Under the pieces are notes generated by a model. It had not been told where the DNA came from. It saw only the letters and a list, made by a program, of their open reading frames with translations, and did no database searches. From Savagea sp. (GTDB taxonomy: Bacteria; Bacillota; Bacilli; Bacillales_A; Planococcaceae), in NCBI GenBank assembly GCA_030146155.1, contig JASLCF010000183.1, forward strand, positions 1 through 35,010: 35,010 nt of DNA, given 5' to 3'. Of the stretch, positions 1 to 8,422 are shown in pieces. The stretch's first letter is position 1; each line of letters begins with the position of its first letter. A program made the translations under genes and the position numbers.

Positions 1-1
1 A

Positions 2-793
2 ACAGAACGTGCAACAAATACTTTTTCAATTAATGGTTTTGAAATTTCATTAAAGAAAACAACAACAGAAGCTGTATCTTTTACGTCTTCACCAAATGTG
101 GATGCGGTTGTTGAAACGATTGAAAAATTCGTCAATGATTATAATGAATTAATCGATGGTTTAAATCGTAAAATTCGTGAACCGAAATACAGAAGCTTCC
201 ACCCGCTTTCATCTGAAGAGAAAGAAGCGATGAAGGACCGTGAAATTGAGCTGTGGGAAGAAAAAGCTAAAAGCGGAACATTAAGAAATGATCCAACAAT
301 CTCGAATATGCTATCTTCTATGCGAACAGCAGTAGTATCTTCTATTGAATTAGGAAATGGTGAAAAGATTTCATTACGAGATATTGGAATTACTACTTCA
401 CTCGCTTATAGTGAGAATGGAAAGCTAGAAATTAACAAAGATAAGTTAAAAGAAGCTATTTTAGCTGATCCAGGAAAAGTGCGAGAATTATTTGCTCAAA
501 GCACAACAGCGGCAGAAGGAAACGGTAAAGGTGGTCTTGCTGTTCAAGTCCGTAAAGCAATGGATGATGCTCGTTCTACAATTTCTCAACGTGCGGGCAA
601 TGCTGGAGCAGGGGTGGATTCATTCACTCTCGGTCGTACACTAAAAACGATGAATCAACAAATTGAACGTTTTGAAGAGCGCTTACAAAGAACCGAAGAT
701 CGCTATTGGAAACAATTCACGGCGATGGAAAAGGCGATTCAGCGTGCTAATGAACAATCAGCACAATTAATGAATTCTTTAGGCGGTATGTAA
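2..793 (+). CDS. fliD: Flagellar filament cap protein FliD, C-terminal part (5' end outside window)
   Basis: FliD is the hook-associated protein 2 that forms the cap on which flagellin subunits polymerise outside the cell. Only the last 263 or so codons are present; the frame is open from base 2, so the GTG at 98 is an internal valine and not the start. The visible part reads into the FliD C-terminal domain: an 'ETIEKFVNDYNELI' segment, a 'GKLEINKDKL' segment followed by 'DPGKVRELF', and a Gln/Glu-rich C-terminal helix ending in 'MNSLGGM', the heptad-type tail that packs into the cap. It is followed after 37 bases by fliS and then fliT, the usual Bacillus order fliD-fliS-fliT-hpf, which supports the call. 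No internal terminator separates the three genes. Confidence 0.93.
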   Translation, partial: TERATNTFSINGFEISLKKTTTEAVSFTSSPNVDAVVETIEKFVNDYNELIDGLNRKIREPKYRSFHPLSSEEKEAMKDREIELWEEKAKSGTLRNDPTISNMLSSMRTAVVSSIELGNGEKISLRDIGITTSLAYSENGKLEINKDKLKEAILADPGKVRELFAQSTTAAEGNGKGGLAVQVRKAMDDARSTISQRAGNAGAGVDSFTLGRTLKTMNQQIERFEERLQRTEDRYWKQFTAMEKAIQRANEQSAQLMNSLGGM

Positions 794-830
794 TTGAACT
801 TACAACGAAAAACAAAAGGAGATTTGTTCC

Positions 831-1232
831 ATGTCTATGAATAACCCTTACGCAGCTTACCAAAATAACTCAGTGACGACTTCATCACCAGGTGAATTAA
901 CGCTCATGCTTTATAATGGTTGCCTGAAATTTATTGAACAAGCTAAACGAGCTATGAACGAAGAGGATATTGCTGCAAAAAATACAGCAATTCAAAAAGC
1001 ACAAGCAATTGTGTCAGAATTGATGGTGACATTAGATCGTTCAGTACCGATTTCAGAAAATATGTTGTTGCTCTATGACTATGTGAACAATCGTCTGTTA
1101 GAAGCGAATATTCAAAATGACCCTGAAAAATTAGAGGAAGCAGCTGTTATCATTACAGAATTCAGAGATACTTGGAAACAAGTCATTCAAATTCATCGTA
1201 AAAAACAGTATGCGAATGTGGATGAAATATGA
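831..1232 (+). CDS. fliS: Flagellin export chaperone FliS
   Basis: This 133-residue protein has the family's normal length. FliS binds the C-terminal helix of flagellin in the cytoplasm, prevents premature polymerisation and delivers it to the flagellar type III export gate. The N-terminus 'NPYAAYQNNSVTTSSPGELTLMLYNG' region (residues 5-30) is the FliS signature, and the rest is an all-helical bundle ending in 'IHRKKQYANVDEI'. The start ATG at 831 follows AAAGGAG with good spacing. Its last codons overlap fliT by four bases (ATGA), implying translational coupling. Confidence 0.95.
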   Translation: MSMNNPYAAYQNNSVTTSSPGELTLMLYNGCLKFIEQAKRAMNEEDIAAKNTAIQKAQAIVSELMVTLDRSVPISENMLLLYDYVNNRLLEANIQNDPEKLEEAAVIITEFRDTWKQVIQIHRKKQYANVDEI

Positions 1233-1582
1233 TTCAAGATGAAATGAAAGAATGGAAAGTTGCTACTCAGACAATCATTCAATTATTAGCGGTGACTGAA
1301 GAAGAGAAAAGAGAGCAAGTCATTGAGAGAGTCGACCATTTTCTATCAGTAAGAGACCAATTACAGCCTAAAATCAGAGCGCCTTTTACTGAAGAAGAGC
1401 AAGATTTCGGTCAAGAATTAATCTTGCTTGATCAAAAAATGAATGCAAAATTGTCTCTGTTTATGAAAGCTATTAAATCGGATATTCAAGGTACGCAATC
1501 TAAAAAAATATCTGTGAAACAATATGTAGATCCTTATAACCGAGTAGCTCGAGATGGGACTTACTTTGATACAAAACAGTAA
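1229..1582 (+). CDS. fliT: FliT-type flagellar chaperone
   Basis: This 117-residue, highly charged, helix-rich protein has no signal peptide or membrane segment. FliT proteins are poorly conserved; in other bacteria they chaperone the cap protein FliD and can bind export components. The assignment rests mainly on position (immediately after fliD-fliS and before hpf), on the four-base ATGA overlap with fliS and on matching size; the sequence itself offers no diagnostic motif. It is the last gene of the flagellar unit, because a strong hairpin terminator starts five bases after its stop codon. Confidence 0.72.
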   Translation: MIQDEMKEWKVATQTIIQLLAVTEEEKREQVIERVDHFLSVRDQLQPKIRAPFTEEEQDFGQELILLDQKMNAKLSLFMKAIKSDIQGTQSKKISVKQYVDPYNRVARDGTYFDTKQ

Positions 1583-1587
1583 TACTT

Positions 1588-1628
1588 AAAGCAATGGATA
1601 GGAACATCTCCTATTTATTGCTTTTTTA
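1588..1628 (+). terminator. Intrinsic terminator of the fliDST unit
   Basis: A 16-bp stem (1588-1603 with 1609-1624, including two G·U pairs) closes a 5-base loop and its 3' arm runs into a T-rich tail. It insulates the flagellar genes from hpf. Confidence 0.88.
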
Positions 1629-1659
1629 ATTGTTAATAGTCGATTAAGATTGTAAAATT

Positions 1660-1668
1660 TGCTATAAT
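1660..1668 (+). promoter_or_regulatory. Extended -10 promoter of hpf
   Basis: TG-C-TATAAT at 1660-1668 is a perfect extended -10 element. The hexamer at the 17-base position (1640-1645, TCGATT) is a poor -35, as expected when TGn is present. I see no SigB (GTTTAA/GGGTAT) element, although hpf in B. subtilis is under SigB and SigH; a SigH site cannot be excluded by eye. Confidence 0.65.
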
Positions 1669-1684
1669 AAAGATACAAAACGAA

Positions 1685-1751
1685 CGCCCTAGTCATTAGG
1701 TCGTCCGCTATTTGAGATTAAGGCATTTGTCTTAAAAAGCAACTTAAATAG
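1685..1751 (+). promoter_or_regulatory. Structured 5' leader of hpf: two hairpins
   Basis: Between the predicted transcription start (near 1675) and the SD at 1757-1763 the RNA can fold twice. Hairpin 1 is 1685-1703, with CCTA (1688-1691) pairing TAGG (1697-1700) and flanking CG/CG pairs. Hairpin 2 is 1708-1751, with CTATTTGAG (1708-1716) pairing CTTAAATAG (1743-1751, one G·U) and enclosing TTAAG/CTTAA (1718-1722/1731-1735). Its 3' arm ends about five bases before the SD, so it could modulate ribosome loading or protect the mRNA. No U-tract follows, so it is not a terminator. Confidence 0.5.
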
Positions 1752-1770
1752 TGTAAAAGGAGGAATTAGT

Positions 1771-2328
1771 ATGTTTGATTACAATATTCGTGGAGAAAAT
1801 GTTGAGGTAACACCAGCAATTCGAGAGTATGTTGAAAAGAAAGTAGCGAAACTCGAGCGTTATTTTAGTGAGGGAATTACAGCTACTGCACATGTAAATT
1901 TAAAAGTTTATCATGACAAACAAACAAAAGTTGAAATTACAATTCCTATGAAAGATTTAACACTAAGAGCTGAAGAACGTCATAATGATATGTATGCTGC
2001 AATTGATTTAATTGTAGATAAATTAGAAAGACAGATTCGTAAGTATAAAACAAGAGTGAATCGTAAATCGCGTGAAAAAGGTGGAGTAGAAGCTCTATTT
2101 GCTTCATTTGAATCGTCAAAAGACGTTGTTGAAGATGACGTAGATTCAGAAATTAAAATTGTGCGCACAAAACGATTTGACTTGAAACCAATGGACCAAG
2201 AAGAAGCAGTGCTTCAAATGAACATGTTAGGCCATAATTTCTTCGTATTTACAGACGCTGAAACAAATGGTACAAACATTGTCTATAAACGTAAAGATGG
2301 AAAATATGGCTTAATTGAAACAAATTAA
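1771..2328 (+). CDS. hpf: Ribosome hibernation promoting factor, long form
   Basis: At 185 residues this is a long-form HPF (RaiA/YvyD family). The N-terminal S30AE domain (about residues 1-100, starting 'FNYNIRGENVEVTP'-like and containing a basic helix around 'RQIRKYKTRVNRK') binds the 30S decoding region; the C-terminal domain (about 125-185, with 'VRTKRFDLKPM' and ending 'GKYGLIETN') dimerises and joins two ribosomes into inactive 100S particles in stationary phase. The ATG has a strong SD (AAGGAGG, 7-base spacer). It is a single-gene unit with its own promoter, a structured leader and a downstream terminator, between the flagellar genes and secA as in B. subtilis. Confidence 0.96.
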   Translation: MFDYNIRGENVEVTPAIREYVEKKVAKLERYFSEGITATAHVNLKVYHDKQTKVEITIPMKDLTLRAEERHNDMYAAIDLIVDKLERQIRKYKTRVNRKSREKGGVEALFASFESSKDVVEDDVDSEIKIVRTKRFDLKPMDQEEAVLQMNMLGHNFFVFTDAETNGTNIVYKRKDGKYGLIETN

Positions 2329-2334
2329 TAAATC

Positions 2335-2368
2335 AAGCACTTAAAACATTTGTTTTAAGTGCTTTTTT
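2335..2368 (+). terminator. Intrinsic terminator of hpf
   Basis: A perfect 14-bp inverted repeat (2335-2348 with 2351-2364) is followed by a run of six T residues. It begins seven bases after the hpf stop codon. Confidence 0.92.
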
Positions 2369-2381
2369 CATTCCCTTCTGT

Positions 2382-2410
2382 TTGCACCTACCATATGACA
2401 ATGATAAAAT
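2382..2410 (+). promoter_or_regulatory. SigA-type promoter of secA-prfB
   Basis: TTGCAC (2382-2387), a 17-base spacer and TAAAAT (2405-2410) preceded by TGA (extended -10) lie just downstream of the hpf terminator and 33 bases before the secA ATG. Confidence 0.72.
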
Positions 2411-2442
2411 TGATAGTGATATTAATGAGGATGTGACGATTG

Positions 2443-4944
2443 ATGTTAAGTATGTTAAATAAAGTGTTTGATCCGAATAAAAGAGATTTAAAACGTTTAG
2501 GAAAAATAGCAGACCAAGTTGAATTGTTAGAAGAGAAAATGACTTTACTTAGCGATGAACAATTGAAAGGCAAAACGGCCGAATTTCAAGAAAGAATTCA
2601 GCAAGGCGCTTCTGTAGATGATTTACAAGTAGAAGCATTTGCAGTAGTTCGAGAAGCATCTCGCCGTGTGTTAGGTATGCATCCATTCCGTGTTCAAATC
2701 ATGGGGGCTGCTGCGTTAAACGAAGGAAATATAGCAGAGATGAAAACAGGGGAAGGGAAGACGTTAACTTCTACTCTTGCTGTTTATTTAAATGCGTTAA
2801 CAGGTAAAGGTGTCCATGTTGTAACGGTGAACGAATATTTAGCTAGTCGTGACGCGGAAGAAATGGGTGTCCTTTATGATTTTTTAGGCCTAACAGTTGG
2901 GTTAAATTTAAACAGTATGTCAAAAGAAGAGAAGGCAGAAGCATACGCGGCTGACATCACGTACAGTACAAATAATGAATTAGGGTTTGACTACTTACGT
3001 GATAATATGGTGCTCTATAAAGAAGATAAGGTACAAAGACCTTTGCATTTTGCAGTAATCGATGAGGTTGACTCTATATTAATTGATGAAGCACGAACAC
3101 CACTCATCATTTCTGGTCAAGCAGCTAAATCAGCAGATCTGTATCAGTTAGTGAATCGATTTGTGATTACACTCAAACAAGATGAAGATTACTCTTTTGA
3201 TGAAACAACAAAAGGTGTTGTCTTGACTGAGAGCGGAATTGAAAAAGCAGAGAAATCATTTGGTATCCAAAATCTATTTGATTTAGACCATGTCACATTG
3301 AACCACACAATCAATCAATCTTTGAAAGCACATGTTAGTATGCATGTCGATATTGACTATGTTGTTCAAGATGGCAAAGTAGTCATAGTCGATTCCTTTA
3401 CAGGTCGTTTAATGGAAGGACGTCGCTATAGTGAGGGGCTACATCAGGCGATTGAAGCAAAAGAAGGACTAGAGATTCAAAATGAAACGATGACATTAGC
3501 AACGATTACTTTCCAAAACTTTTTCCGAATGTATGAAAAATTATCAGGTATGACAGGTACTGCAAAAACGGAAGAAGAAGAATTTAGAAATATTTACAAT
3601 ATGAATGTTATTGCGATTCCTACAAATCGTGTAATTGCAAGAGACGACCGTCCCGATTTGATTTATTCAACCATGGAAGGAAAATTTAAAGCAGCGGCTG
3701 AAGACATTAAAGAGCGCTATGAGAAAGGACAACCTGTTTTAGTAGGTACGGTTGCCATTGAAACTTCTGAAATCATCTCAAACTACTTAAAACAATTTAA
3801 AGTCCCTCATAATGTATTGAATGCTAAAAATCATGGGAAAGAAGCAGAAATCATTTTAAACGCAGGTCAAAAAGGTGCAGTAACAATTGCAACAAATATG
3901 GCTGGACGTGGTACAGATATTAAACTCGGTGAAGGTGTAAAGGAATTAGGCGGTCTTGCTGTAATCGGTACTGAACGTCATGAATCTCGTCGTATTGATA
4001 ATCAGTTGCGAGGACGTTCAGGACGTCAAGGAGACCCAGGGGTTACTCAATTCTATCTATCACTTGAAGATGAGTTGATGCGTCGTTTTGGTTCAGACCA
4101 AATGAAAAAAATGATGACTAAGTTAGGGATGGATGACACAACACCTATCCAATCTAAAATGGTTTCCCGTTCAGTAGAATCTGCACAAAAGAGAGTAGAA
4201 GGAAACAACTTTGATTCCCGTAAACGACTCTTACAATATGACGATGTTTTACGTCAACAACGTGAGATTATTTATGCTGAACGGAATGAAGTTTTAGAAT
4301 TAGACAATGTAAAACCAATTTTAACAGCAATGATCGAACGTGTAATCGAACGAACAGTCTATTCATATACGAATGAAGAAACGAATGAATTAAGCGTCGC
4401 AGGACTTGTTGATTTTATTCAAGCGAATCTTTTACCGGAAGGTGCAATTGTTGCAGCAGATTTAAAGGATCAGTCGATAGAAGATGTGATTACACTCATT
4501 AATCAAAAAGTATTTGCTCGCTATGAAGAAAAAGAACAAGAGTTACAAGAAGAGCGTATGCGTGAATTTGAGAAAGTTGTTCTTTTACGAGCAATTGATA
4601 CAAAGTGGATGGACCACATTGACTTAATGGATCAATTACGTTCAGGGATTCATTTAAGAGCGTATGGTCAAAATGATCCACTCCGTGAATATCAAGGAGA
4701 AGGATTTAAAATGTTCGAAGCAATGGTTCAATCTATTGAAGCTGATGCAACAAAATTTGTCATGAAAGCTGAAATTCGTGACAATTTAGAACGTGAAGAA
4801 GTCGCAAAAGGACAGGCGGTTAATCCAAAAGAAGATGGCGAAGTGAAGAGAAAGCCTGTTAGAAAAACTTCAACTGTTAAACGAAACGACCCATGCCCAT
4901 GTGGTAGTGGCAAGAAGTATAAAAATTGTCATGGTAAAAACTAA
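2443..4944 (+). CDS. secA: Preprotein translocase ATPase SecA
   Basis: SecA is the ATPase motor that pushes unfolded preproteins through SecYEG. The 833-residue protein has normal bacillary length. Walker A lies near residue 101 ('KTGEGKT'), the DEAD-like Walker B is 'VIDEVDSILIDEART', the second nucleotide-binding fold contains 'TNMAGRGTDIKLGEG' and 'QLRGRSGRQGDPG', and the last 20 residues carry the zinc-binding SEC-C motif CPCGSGKKYKNCH (C-x-C-x8-C-H) used for SecB and lipid contact in other species. I chose ATG 2443 because it gives 'MLSMLNKVFDP', aligning with the family N-terminus; a TTG directly before it (2440) is better spaced from GAGG (2427-2430) and would only add one Met. It is probably co-transcribed with prfB 17 bases downstream. 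Confidence 0.97.
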   Translation: MLSMLNKVFDPNKRDLKRLGKIADQVELLEEKMTLLSDEQLKGKTAEFQERIQQGASVDDLQVEAFAVVREASRRVLGMHPFRVQIMGAAALNEGNIAEMKTGEGKTLTSTLAVYLNALTGKGVHVVTVNEYLASRDAEEMGVLYDFLGLTVGLNLNSMSKEEKAEAYAADITYSTNNELGFDYLRDNMVLYKEDKVQRPLHFAVIDEVDSILIDEARTPLIISGQAAKSADLYQLVNRFVITLKQDEDYSFDETTKGVVLTESGIEKAEKSFGIQNLFDLDHVTLNHTINQSLKAHVSMHVDIDYVVQDGKVVIVDSFTGRLMEGRRYSEGLHQAIEAKEGLEIQNETMTLATITFQNFFRMYEKLSGMTGTAKTEEEEFRNIYNMNVIAIPTNRVIARDDRPDLIYSTMEGKFKAAAEDIKERYEKGQPVLVGTVAIETSEIISNYLKQFKVPHNVLNAKNHGKEAEIILNAGQKGAVTIATNMAGRGTDIKLGEGVKELGGLAVIGTERHESRRIDNQLRGRSGRQGDPGVTQFYLSLEDELMRRFGSDQMKKMMTKLGMDDTTPIQSKMVSRSVESAQKRVEGNNFDSRKRLLQYDDVLRQQREIIYAERNEVLELDNVKPILTAMIERVIERTVYSYTNEETNELSVAGLVDFIQANLLPEGAIVAADLKDQSIEDVITLINQKVFARYEEKEQELQEERMREFEKVVLLRAIDTKWMDHIDLMDQLRSGIHLRAYGQNDPLREYQGEGFKMFEAMVQSIEADATKFVMKAEIRDNLEREEVAKGQAVNPKEDGEVKRKPVRKTSTVKRNDPCPCGSGKKYKNCHGKN

Positions 4945-4961
4945 GGAAGTAGGCAAATAAT

Positions 4962-6066
4962 ATGATTCAATTATTCGATATTAGAAACTCGCTAGATGAA
5001 GCAACGCACAAAATTCAAGATTTTAGGGGGTCTCTTTGACTTAGAAAACAAAGAGGCACGTATACAAGAATTAGATGAAATCATGGTAGACCCTAGTTTT
5101 TGGGATTCTCAAGAAGAAGCGCAAAAAGTAATCAACGAATCCAATGCATTAAAGGCGGTTGTTGACTTTTATAAAGAATTAGTCGCAACACAAGAAGATT
5201 TAGAAATGACTCATGAACTTTTAAAAGATGAATTTGATGAAGACTTATTCGACGAACTTGTACAAGATGTAAAGCAACATGAGAAAAAGCTAGATGAATT
5301 TGAACTTCAAATGTTGTTAAGTGATGAATTTGATAGTAGTAGTGCTGTATTAGAAATTCATTCTGGTGCCGGTGGAACTGAATCACAAGATTGGGCCTCT
5401 ATGTTACTGCGTATGTACACGCGTTGGGCGGAACATCATGATTACAAAGTAGAAACATTAGATTATCAAGCGGGTGATGAAGCAGGTGTAAAGTCTGTTA
5501 CGATTTCAATTAAAGGGCACAATGCATATGGCTATTTAAAAGCAGAAAAAGGTGTGCATCGGTTAGTCAGAATCTCGCCATTCGATGCGTCAGGACGTAG
5601 ACATACCTCATTCTCTTCTATTGAAGTGATGCCTGAATTCGAGGGAGAAGTAGATGTTGAAATTCGCTCAGAAGATTTGAAAATAGATACTTATCGTTCA
5701 AGTGGAGCAGGCGGTCAACATGTCAATACGACGGATTCAGCGGTTCGAATCACACACATCCCCACTGGAGCAGTAGTGACTTGTCAAACCGAGCGTTCAC
5801 AAATCAAAAATAGGGAACGTGCGATGAATTTGTTAAAAGTTAAACTTTATCAAATTCAAAAAGAAGAAGAGCGTGCTCGTTTAGACGAGATTCGTGGAGA
5901 ACAAAAAGAAATCGGATGGGGCAGTCAAATTAGATCTTATGTTTTCCATCCGTATTCAATGGTGAAAGATCATCGTACAAATGAAGAAACAGGAAATGTT
6001 TCAGCGGTAATGGATGGAGAAATTGATGCCTTTATCAATGCTTATTTACGCTCTCAAATCTCATAA
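4962..6066 (+). CDS. prfB: Peptide chain release factor 2, with programmed +1 frameshift
   Basis: RF2 recognises UGA and UAA and releases the finished peptide. The gene starts at ATG 4962 (SD AAGGAAG) and is read for 25 codons to CTT-TGA (5034-5039); ribosomes slip +1, skipping T5037, and continue from GAC 5038 to the stop at 6064-6066, giving 367 residues. The frameshift cassette is complete: SD-like AGGGGG (5025-5030), 3-base spacer, CTT, then TGA-C. By this numbering the specificity tripeptide SPF is residues 205-207 and the catalytic GGQ is 250-252, the same numbers as in E. coli RF2. This lets RF2 autoregulate: low RF2 stalls at UGA and favours slippage. An annotator that ignores the shift would wrongly start at ATG 4996. 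Confidence 0.97.
5025..5040 (+). promoter_or_regulatory. Programmed +1 ribosomal frameshift site in prfB
   Basis: AGGGGG (5025-5030), three bases, CTT (5034-5036), in-frame TGA (5037-5039) followed by C. The internal SD pairs with 16S rRNA, and the weak UGA-C stop context makes slippage RF2-dependent. This is the classical RF2 recoding element. Confidence 0.97.
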
Positions 6067-6148
6067 TGTTTAGAACAACAACGCTGGTGTAAATAATCAT
6101 TGTAACTAATTTGACACAAGCATAATTCATGATGAGTTCACTATCTTT

Positions 6149-6157
6149 TGTTATACT
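6149..6157 (+). promoter_or_regulatory. Extended -10 promoter of cccB
   Basis: TG-T-TATACT at 6149-6157 lies 45 bases before the cccB start. The -35 position is poor (ATGATG); a TTGACA at 6111-6116 is too far upstream to pair with this -10. Confidence 0.55.
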
Positions 6158-6202
6158 AATTTGAGAGTAAGTAAACACTTAAGAATATGAGGAGGAAATA
6201 CA

Positions 6203-6535
6203 ATGAAAAACAAATTTTTAGCAGTCTTATTTGGAGCAACACTGGTATTAGGAGCTTGTGGTGGTGGAGATACTGACAAAGATAACGGCGGAGATGACAA
6301 CGCTTCTGCTGGTATTAATACAAAAGAAGCACCAGTAAGTGTTTCGGCATGTGTATCTTGTCACGGTGGTCAATTTGAGGGAAAAGGAAGTAACCCTTCA
6401 CTTCAAGGAATTGGCTCAAAACTATCTGAAGAAGAAATTCACGACATTATTGTGAATGGTAAAGGCAGTATGCCACCAATGATGAAAGGCGAAGATGCAG
6501 ATAAAACTGCAGCTTGGTTAGCAGAACAGAAATAA
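6203..6535 (+). CDS. cccB: Membrane-anchored cytochrome c551 (lipoprotein)
   Basis: This small c-type cytochrome (110 residues) works on the outer face of the membrane, passing electrons within the respiratory chain. A lipoprotein signal with lipobox L-G-A-C puts the lipidated cysteine at residue 19, followed by a flexible Gly/Asp-rich linker. The covalent haem site CVSCH is residues 50-54 and the likely sixth ligand is Met90 in 'GSMPPMM'. Length and architecture match B. subtilis CccB, which also lies between prfB and ftsE. It has a strong SD (AGGAGG), its own promoter and its own terminator, so it is a monocistronic unit. No cytochrome maturation genes are in the window. Confidence 0.93.
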   Translation: MKNKFLAVLFGATLVLGACGGGDTDKDNGGDDNASAGINTKEAPVSVSACVSCHGGQFEGKGSNPSLQGIGSKLSEEEIHDIIVNGKGSMPPMMKGEDADKTAAWLAEQK

Positions 6536-6540
6536 GTATA

Positions 6541-6578
6541 AAAAAAGAACTTACTCGAATAAAGTAAGTTCTTTTTTT
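6541..6578 (+). terminator. Intrinsic terminator of cccB
   Basis: A 12-bp stem (6544-6555 with 6563-6574) with a 7-base loop and a T-tail starts a few bases after the cccB stop. The A-run on its 5' side could also let it work on the minus strand. Confidence 0.88.
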
Positions 6579-6741
6579 ATGCTTTATTTCAATTATTACT
6601 ATTCTGACATAAAATTAAAAGGTAAAAAATAATGGAGAGTAAAAGAAAACGCAGAGCTTTTCTTCTTTTTATAAACATGACTCTATAAAATTCAGGTCAA
6701 CAAGATGAAATATATCTGTAATGTAGTAAGCGGTTTTTCTA

Positions 6742-6750
6742 TGTTATAAT
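6742..6750 (+). promoter_or_regulatory. Extended -10 promoter of ftsEX-M23
   Basis: TG-T-TATAAT (6742-6750) with a weak hexamer TGTAGT 17 bases upstream (6722-6727). The leader to the ftsE ATG is about 80 bases. Elsewhere in 6579-6835 I see only AT-rich sequence and one 18-codon ORF of no merit. Confidence 0.65.
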
Positions 6751-6835
6751 CTAAACAGATTGAAGATATTGTACAGTAACGAATAAGATGTTTCATCAAT
6801 TTGCGTAAATTATATCTTAATTAGGTGGTTAACAA

Positions 6836-7522
6836 ATGATAGTAATGAAAGATGTGTATAAACGTTATTCGAACGGTGTAGTTGCTTCGAATGGTATTAA
6901 TATTGAAATAGATCCAGGTGAATTTGTCTATGTGGTTGGACCAAGTGGAGCTGGAAAATCCACATTTATAAAAATGATGTACTGTGAAGAAAGACCTACA
7001 AAAGGTGATGTATTCATAGATGGCGTTAATTTAGCTAAATTAAAGAATCGTGAAATTCCTCATTTAAGAAGGAAGATTGGTGTTGTATTCCAAGATTTTA
7101 AACTACTTCCTAAGTTAAATGTTTTTGAAAATGTGGCCTTTGCTTTAGAAGTGATTGAAGAACCTTCTAAGAAAGTTAGACTGAAGGTAGAGGAAGTTCT
7201 AAAGTTAGTTGGTCTAACACATAAAGCGAGAATGTTTCCACATGAACTATCAGGTGGAGAGCAACAACGTGTATCTATCGCAAGGTCCATTGTGAATACG
7301 CCGAAAGTAGTCATTGCGGATGAACCTACAGGAAACCTTGACCCTGAAACCTCATGGGAAATAATGAATTTATTTGAACAAATAAATTCTAGAGGGACTA
7401 CAATCGTTATGGCAACACATAATAAAGAAATTGTAAATACAATTAAACATCGTGTTGTGGCAATCGAGGGTGGATTAATTACTCGAGATGAGTTTGGAGG
7501 CGACTACGGTTATGAAAGCTAA
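6836..7522 (+). CDS. ftsE: Cell-division ABC ATPase FtsE
   Basis: FtsE is the cytoplasmic ATPase of the FtsEX complex, which does not transport a solute but transmits a conformational signal across the membrane to switch on a peptidoglycan hydrolase. The 228-residue protein has Walker A GPSGAGKST near residue 40, Q-loop 'VVFQDFKLLP', ABC signature LSGGEQQR, Walker B 'VVIADEPTGNLD' and the H-loop 'ATHNKEIV'. ATG 6836 follows an AGGTGG-type SD. Its end overlaps the ftsX start by 11 bases, so the two are translationally coupled. Confidence 0.97.
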   Translation: MIVMKDVYKRYSNGVVASNGINIEIDPGEFVYVVGPSGAGKSTFIKMMYCEERPTKGDVFIDGVNLAKLKNREIPHLRRKIGVVFQDFKLLPKLNVFENVAFALEVIEEPSKKVRLKVEEVLKLVGLTHKARMFPHELSGGEQQRVSIARSIVNTPKVVIADEPTGNLDPETSWEIMNLFEQINSRGTTIVMATHNKEIVNTIKHRVVAIEGGLITRDEFGGDYGYES

Positions 7523-8396
7523 GACGCTAGGAAGACACATTCGAGAAAGCTTTAAGAGCATGAGAAGAAATGGTTGGATGACATTTGCGTCTATCAGTGC
7601 AGTAACAGTCACACTTTTTTTAGTGGGTGTATTTACCATTATTATGATGAATTTGAATGTATTAGCTACAAATATTGAAAATAATGTTGAAATTAAAGCA
7701 ACTGTTGATCAGTTAGCAGACGAAGAAGTAGTTCAACAACTGCAAACTGAAATAGAACAGATTGATGGTGTTTTATCTGTCACACATTCAACAAAAGATG
7801 AAGAGTTGGAACGATTAATCGCAGCATTTGGTGACGAGTTTAAATTACATAAAATGAATAACCCGTTAGGAGATGCATTTTATATAAAAGCTAAAACAGC
7901 TACAGAAACTCCTGAAATTGCAGAAAAGTTAAGTGCGATGGATCAATTAGCAGGTGTTGAGTATGGAAAAGGAAAAGTAGAAAAATTATTTAAGGTAGTC
8001 AATCTATCCAGAAATATCGGGATTGTATTAATCATAGGATTGGTCTTTACTGCGATGTTCTTAATCTCTAATACAATTAAATTAACGATTAATGCACGAG
8101 GAACTGAAATAGAAATTATGAAACTGGTCGGTGCAACAAACGGATTTGTTCGTATTCCATTTGTACTTGAAGGAATTTGGTTAGGTATTTTTGGTTCGAT
8201 TTTACCAATTACAGTCCTATCCTTAGCTTATACAAATCTTTATGCATGGGCTGAGCCACAGCTACAAAAAGAAATGCTTCAACTATTGAATAGTACCCCC
8301 TTCTTATTCCAACTAAGTGGTATTTTATTGTTGATTGGAGTGTTTATTGGAATTTGGGGTAGTTTTATGTCTGTTAGAAAGTTTTTAAAAGTATAA
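7512..8396 (+). CDS. ftsX: Cell-division permease-like protein FtsX
   Basis: FtsX is the membrane half of FtsEX. I choose ATG 7512 (294 residues, 'MKAKTLGRHIRESFKSMRRNGWMTFASISAV'-like start, 11 bases after GGAGG), because the upstream in-frame ATG 7488 only adds eight unconserved residues. Topology fits the family: TM1 at about 25-45, an extracellular loop of about 110 residues which in other species contacts the hydrolase or its activator, then three TM segments in the C-terminal half ('GIVLIIGLVFTAMFLIS', 'LEGIWLGIFGSILPITVL', 'LSGILLLIGVFIGIWGS'). The 'TEIEIMKLVGAT' motif in the cytoplasmic loop is the FtsX/MacB-type coupling segment. The next gene, 26 bases on, is a secreted M23 peptidase, its likely partner. 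Confidence 0.96.
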   Translation: MKAKTLGRHIRESFKSMRRNGWMTFASISAVTVTLFLVGVFTIIMMNLNVLATNIENNVEIKATVDQLADEEVVQQLQTEIEQIDGVLSVTHSTKDEELERLIAAFGDEFKLHKMNNPLGDAFYIKAKTATETPEIAEKLSAMDQLAGVEYGKGKVEKLFKVVNLSRNIGIVLIIGLVFTAMFLISNTIKLTINARGTEIEIMKLVGATNGFVRIPFVLEGIWLGIFGSILPITVLSLAYTNLYAWAEPQLQKEMLQLLNSTPFLFQLSGILLLIGVFIGIWGSFMSVRKFLKV

Positions 8397-8422
8397 ATTA
8401 AAGTGGGGAAGGAGAACTACCA

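Noticed and set aside
4996..6066. RF2 frame starting at ATG 4996
   Set aside because: The first 14 codons are not RF2-like; the true N-terminus is read in another frame from 4962 and joined by the programmed shift.
6111..6116. TTGACA as -35 of cccB
   Set aside because: No -10 at 16-18 bases; the good TATACT is 35 bases downstream.
6632..6688. An 18-codon ORF before ftsE
   Set aside because: Too short, weak SD and no recognisable feature; likely chance in AT-rich DNA.
7488..7511. Longer FtsX with start at 7488
   Set aside because: The extra eight residues are translated ftsE sequence without family similarity, and ATG 7512 has a GGAGG at usable distance.
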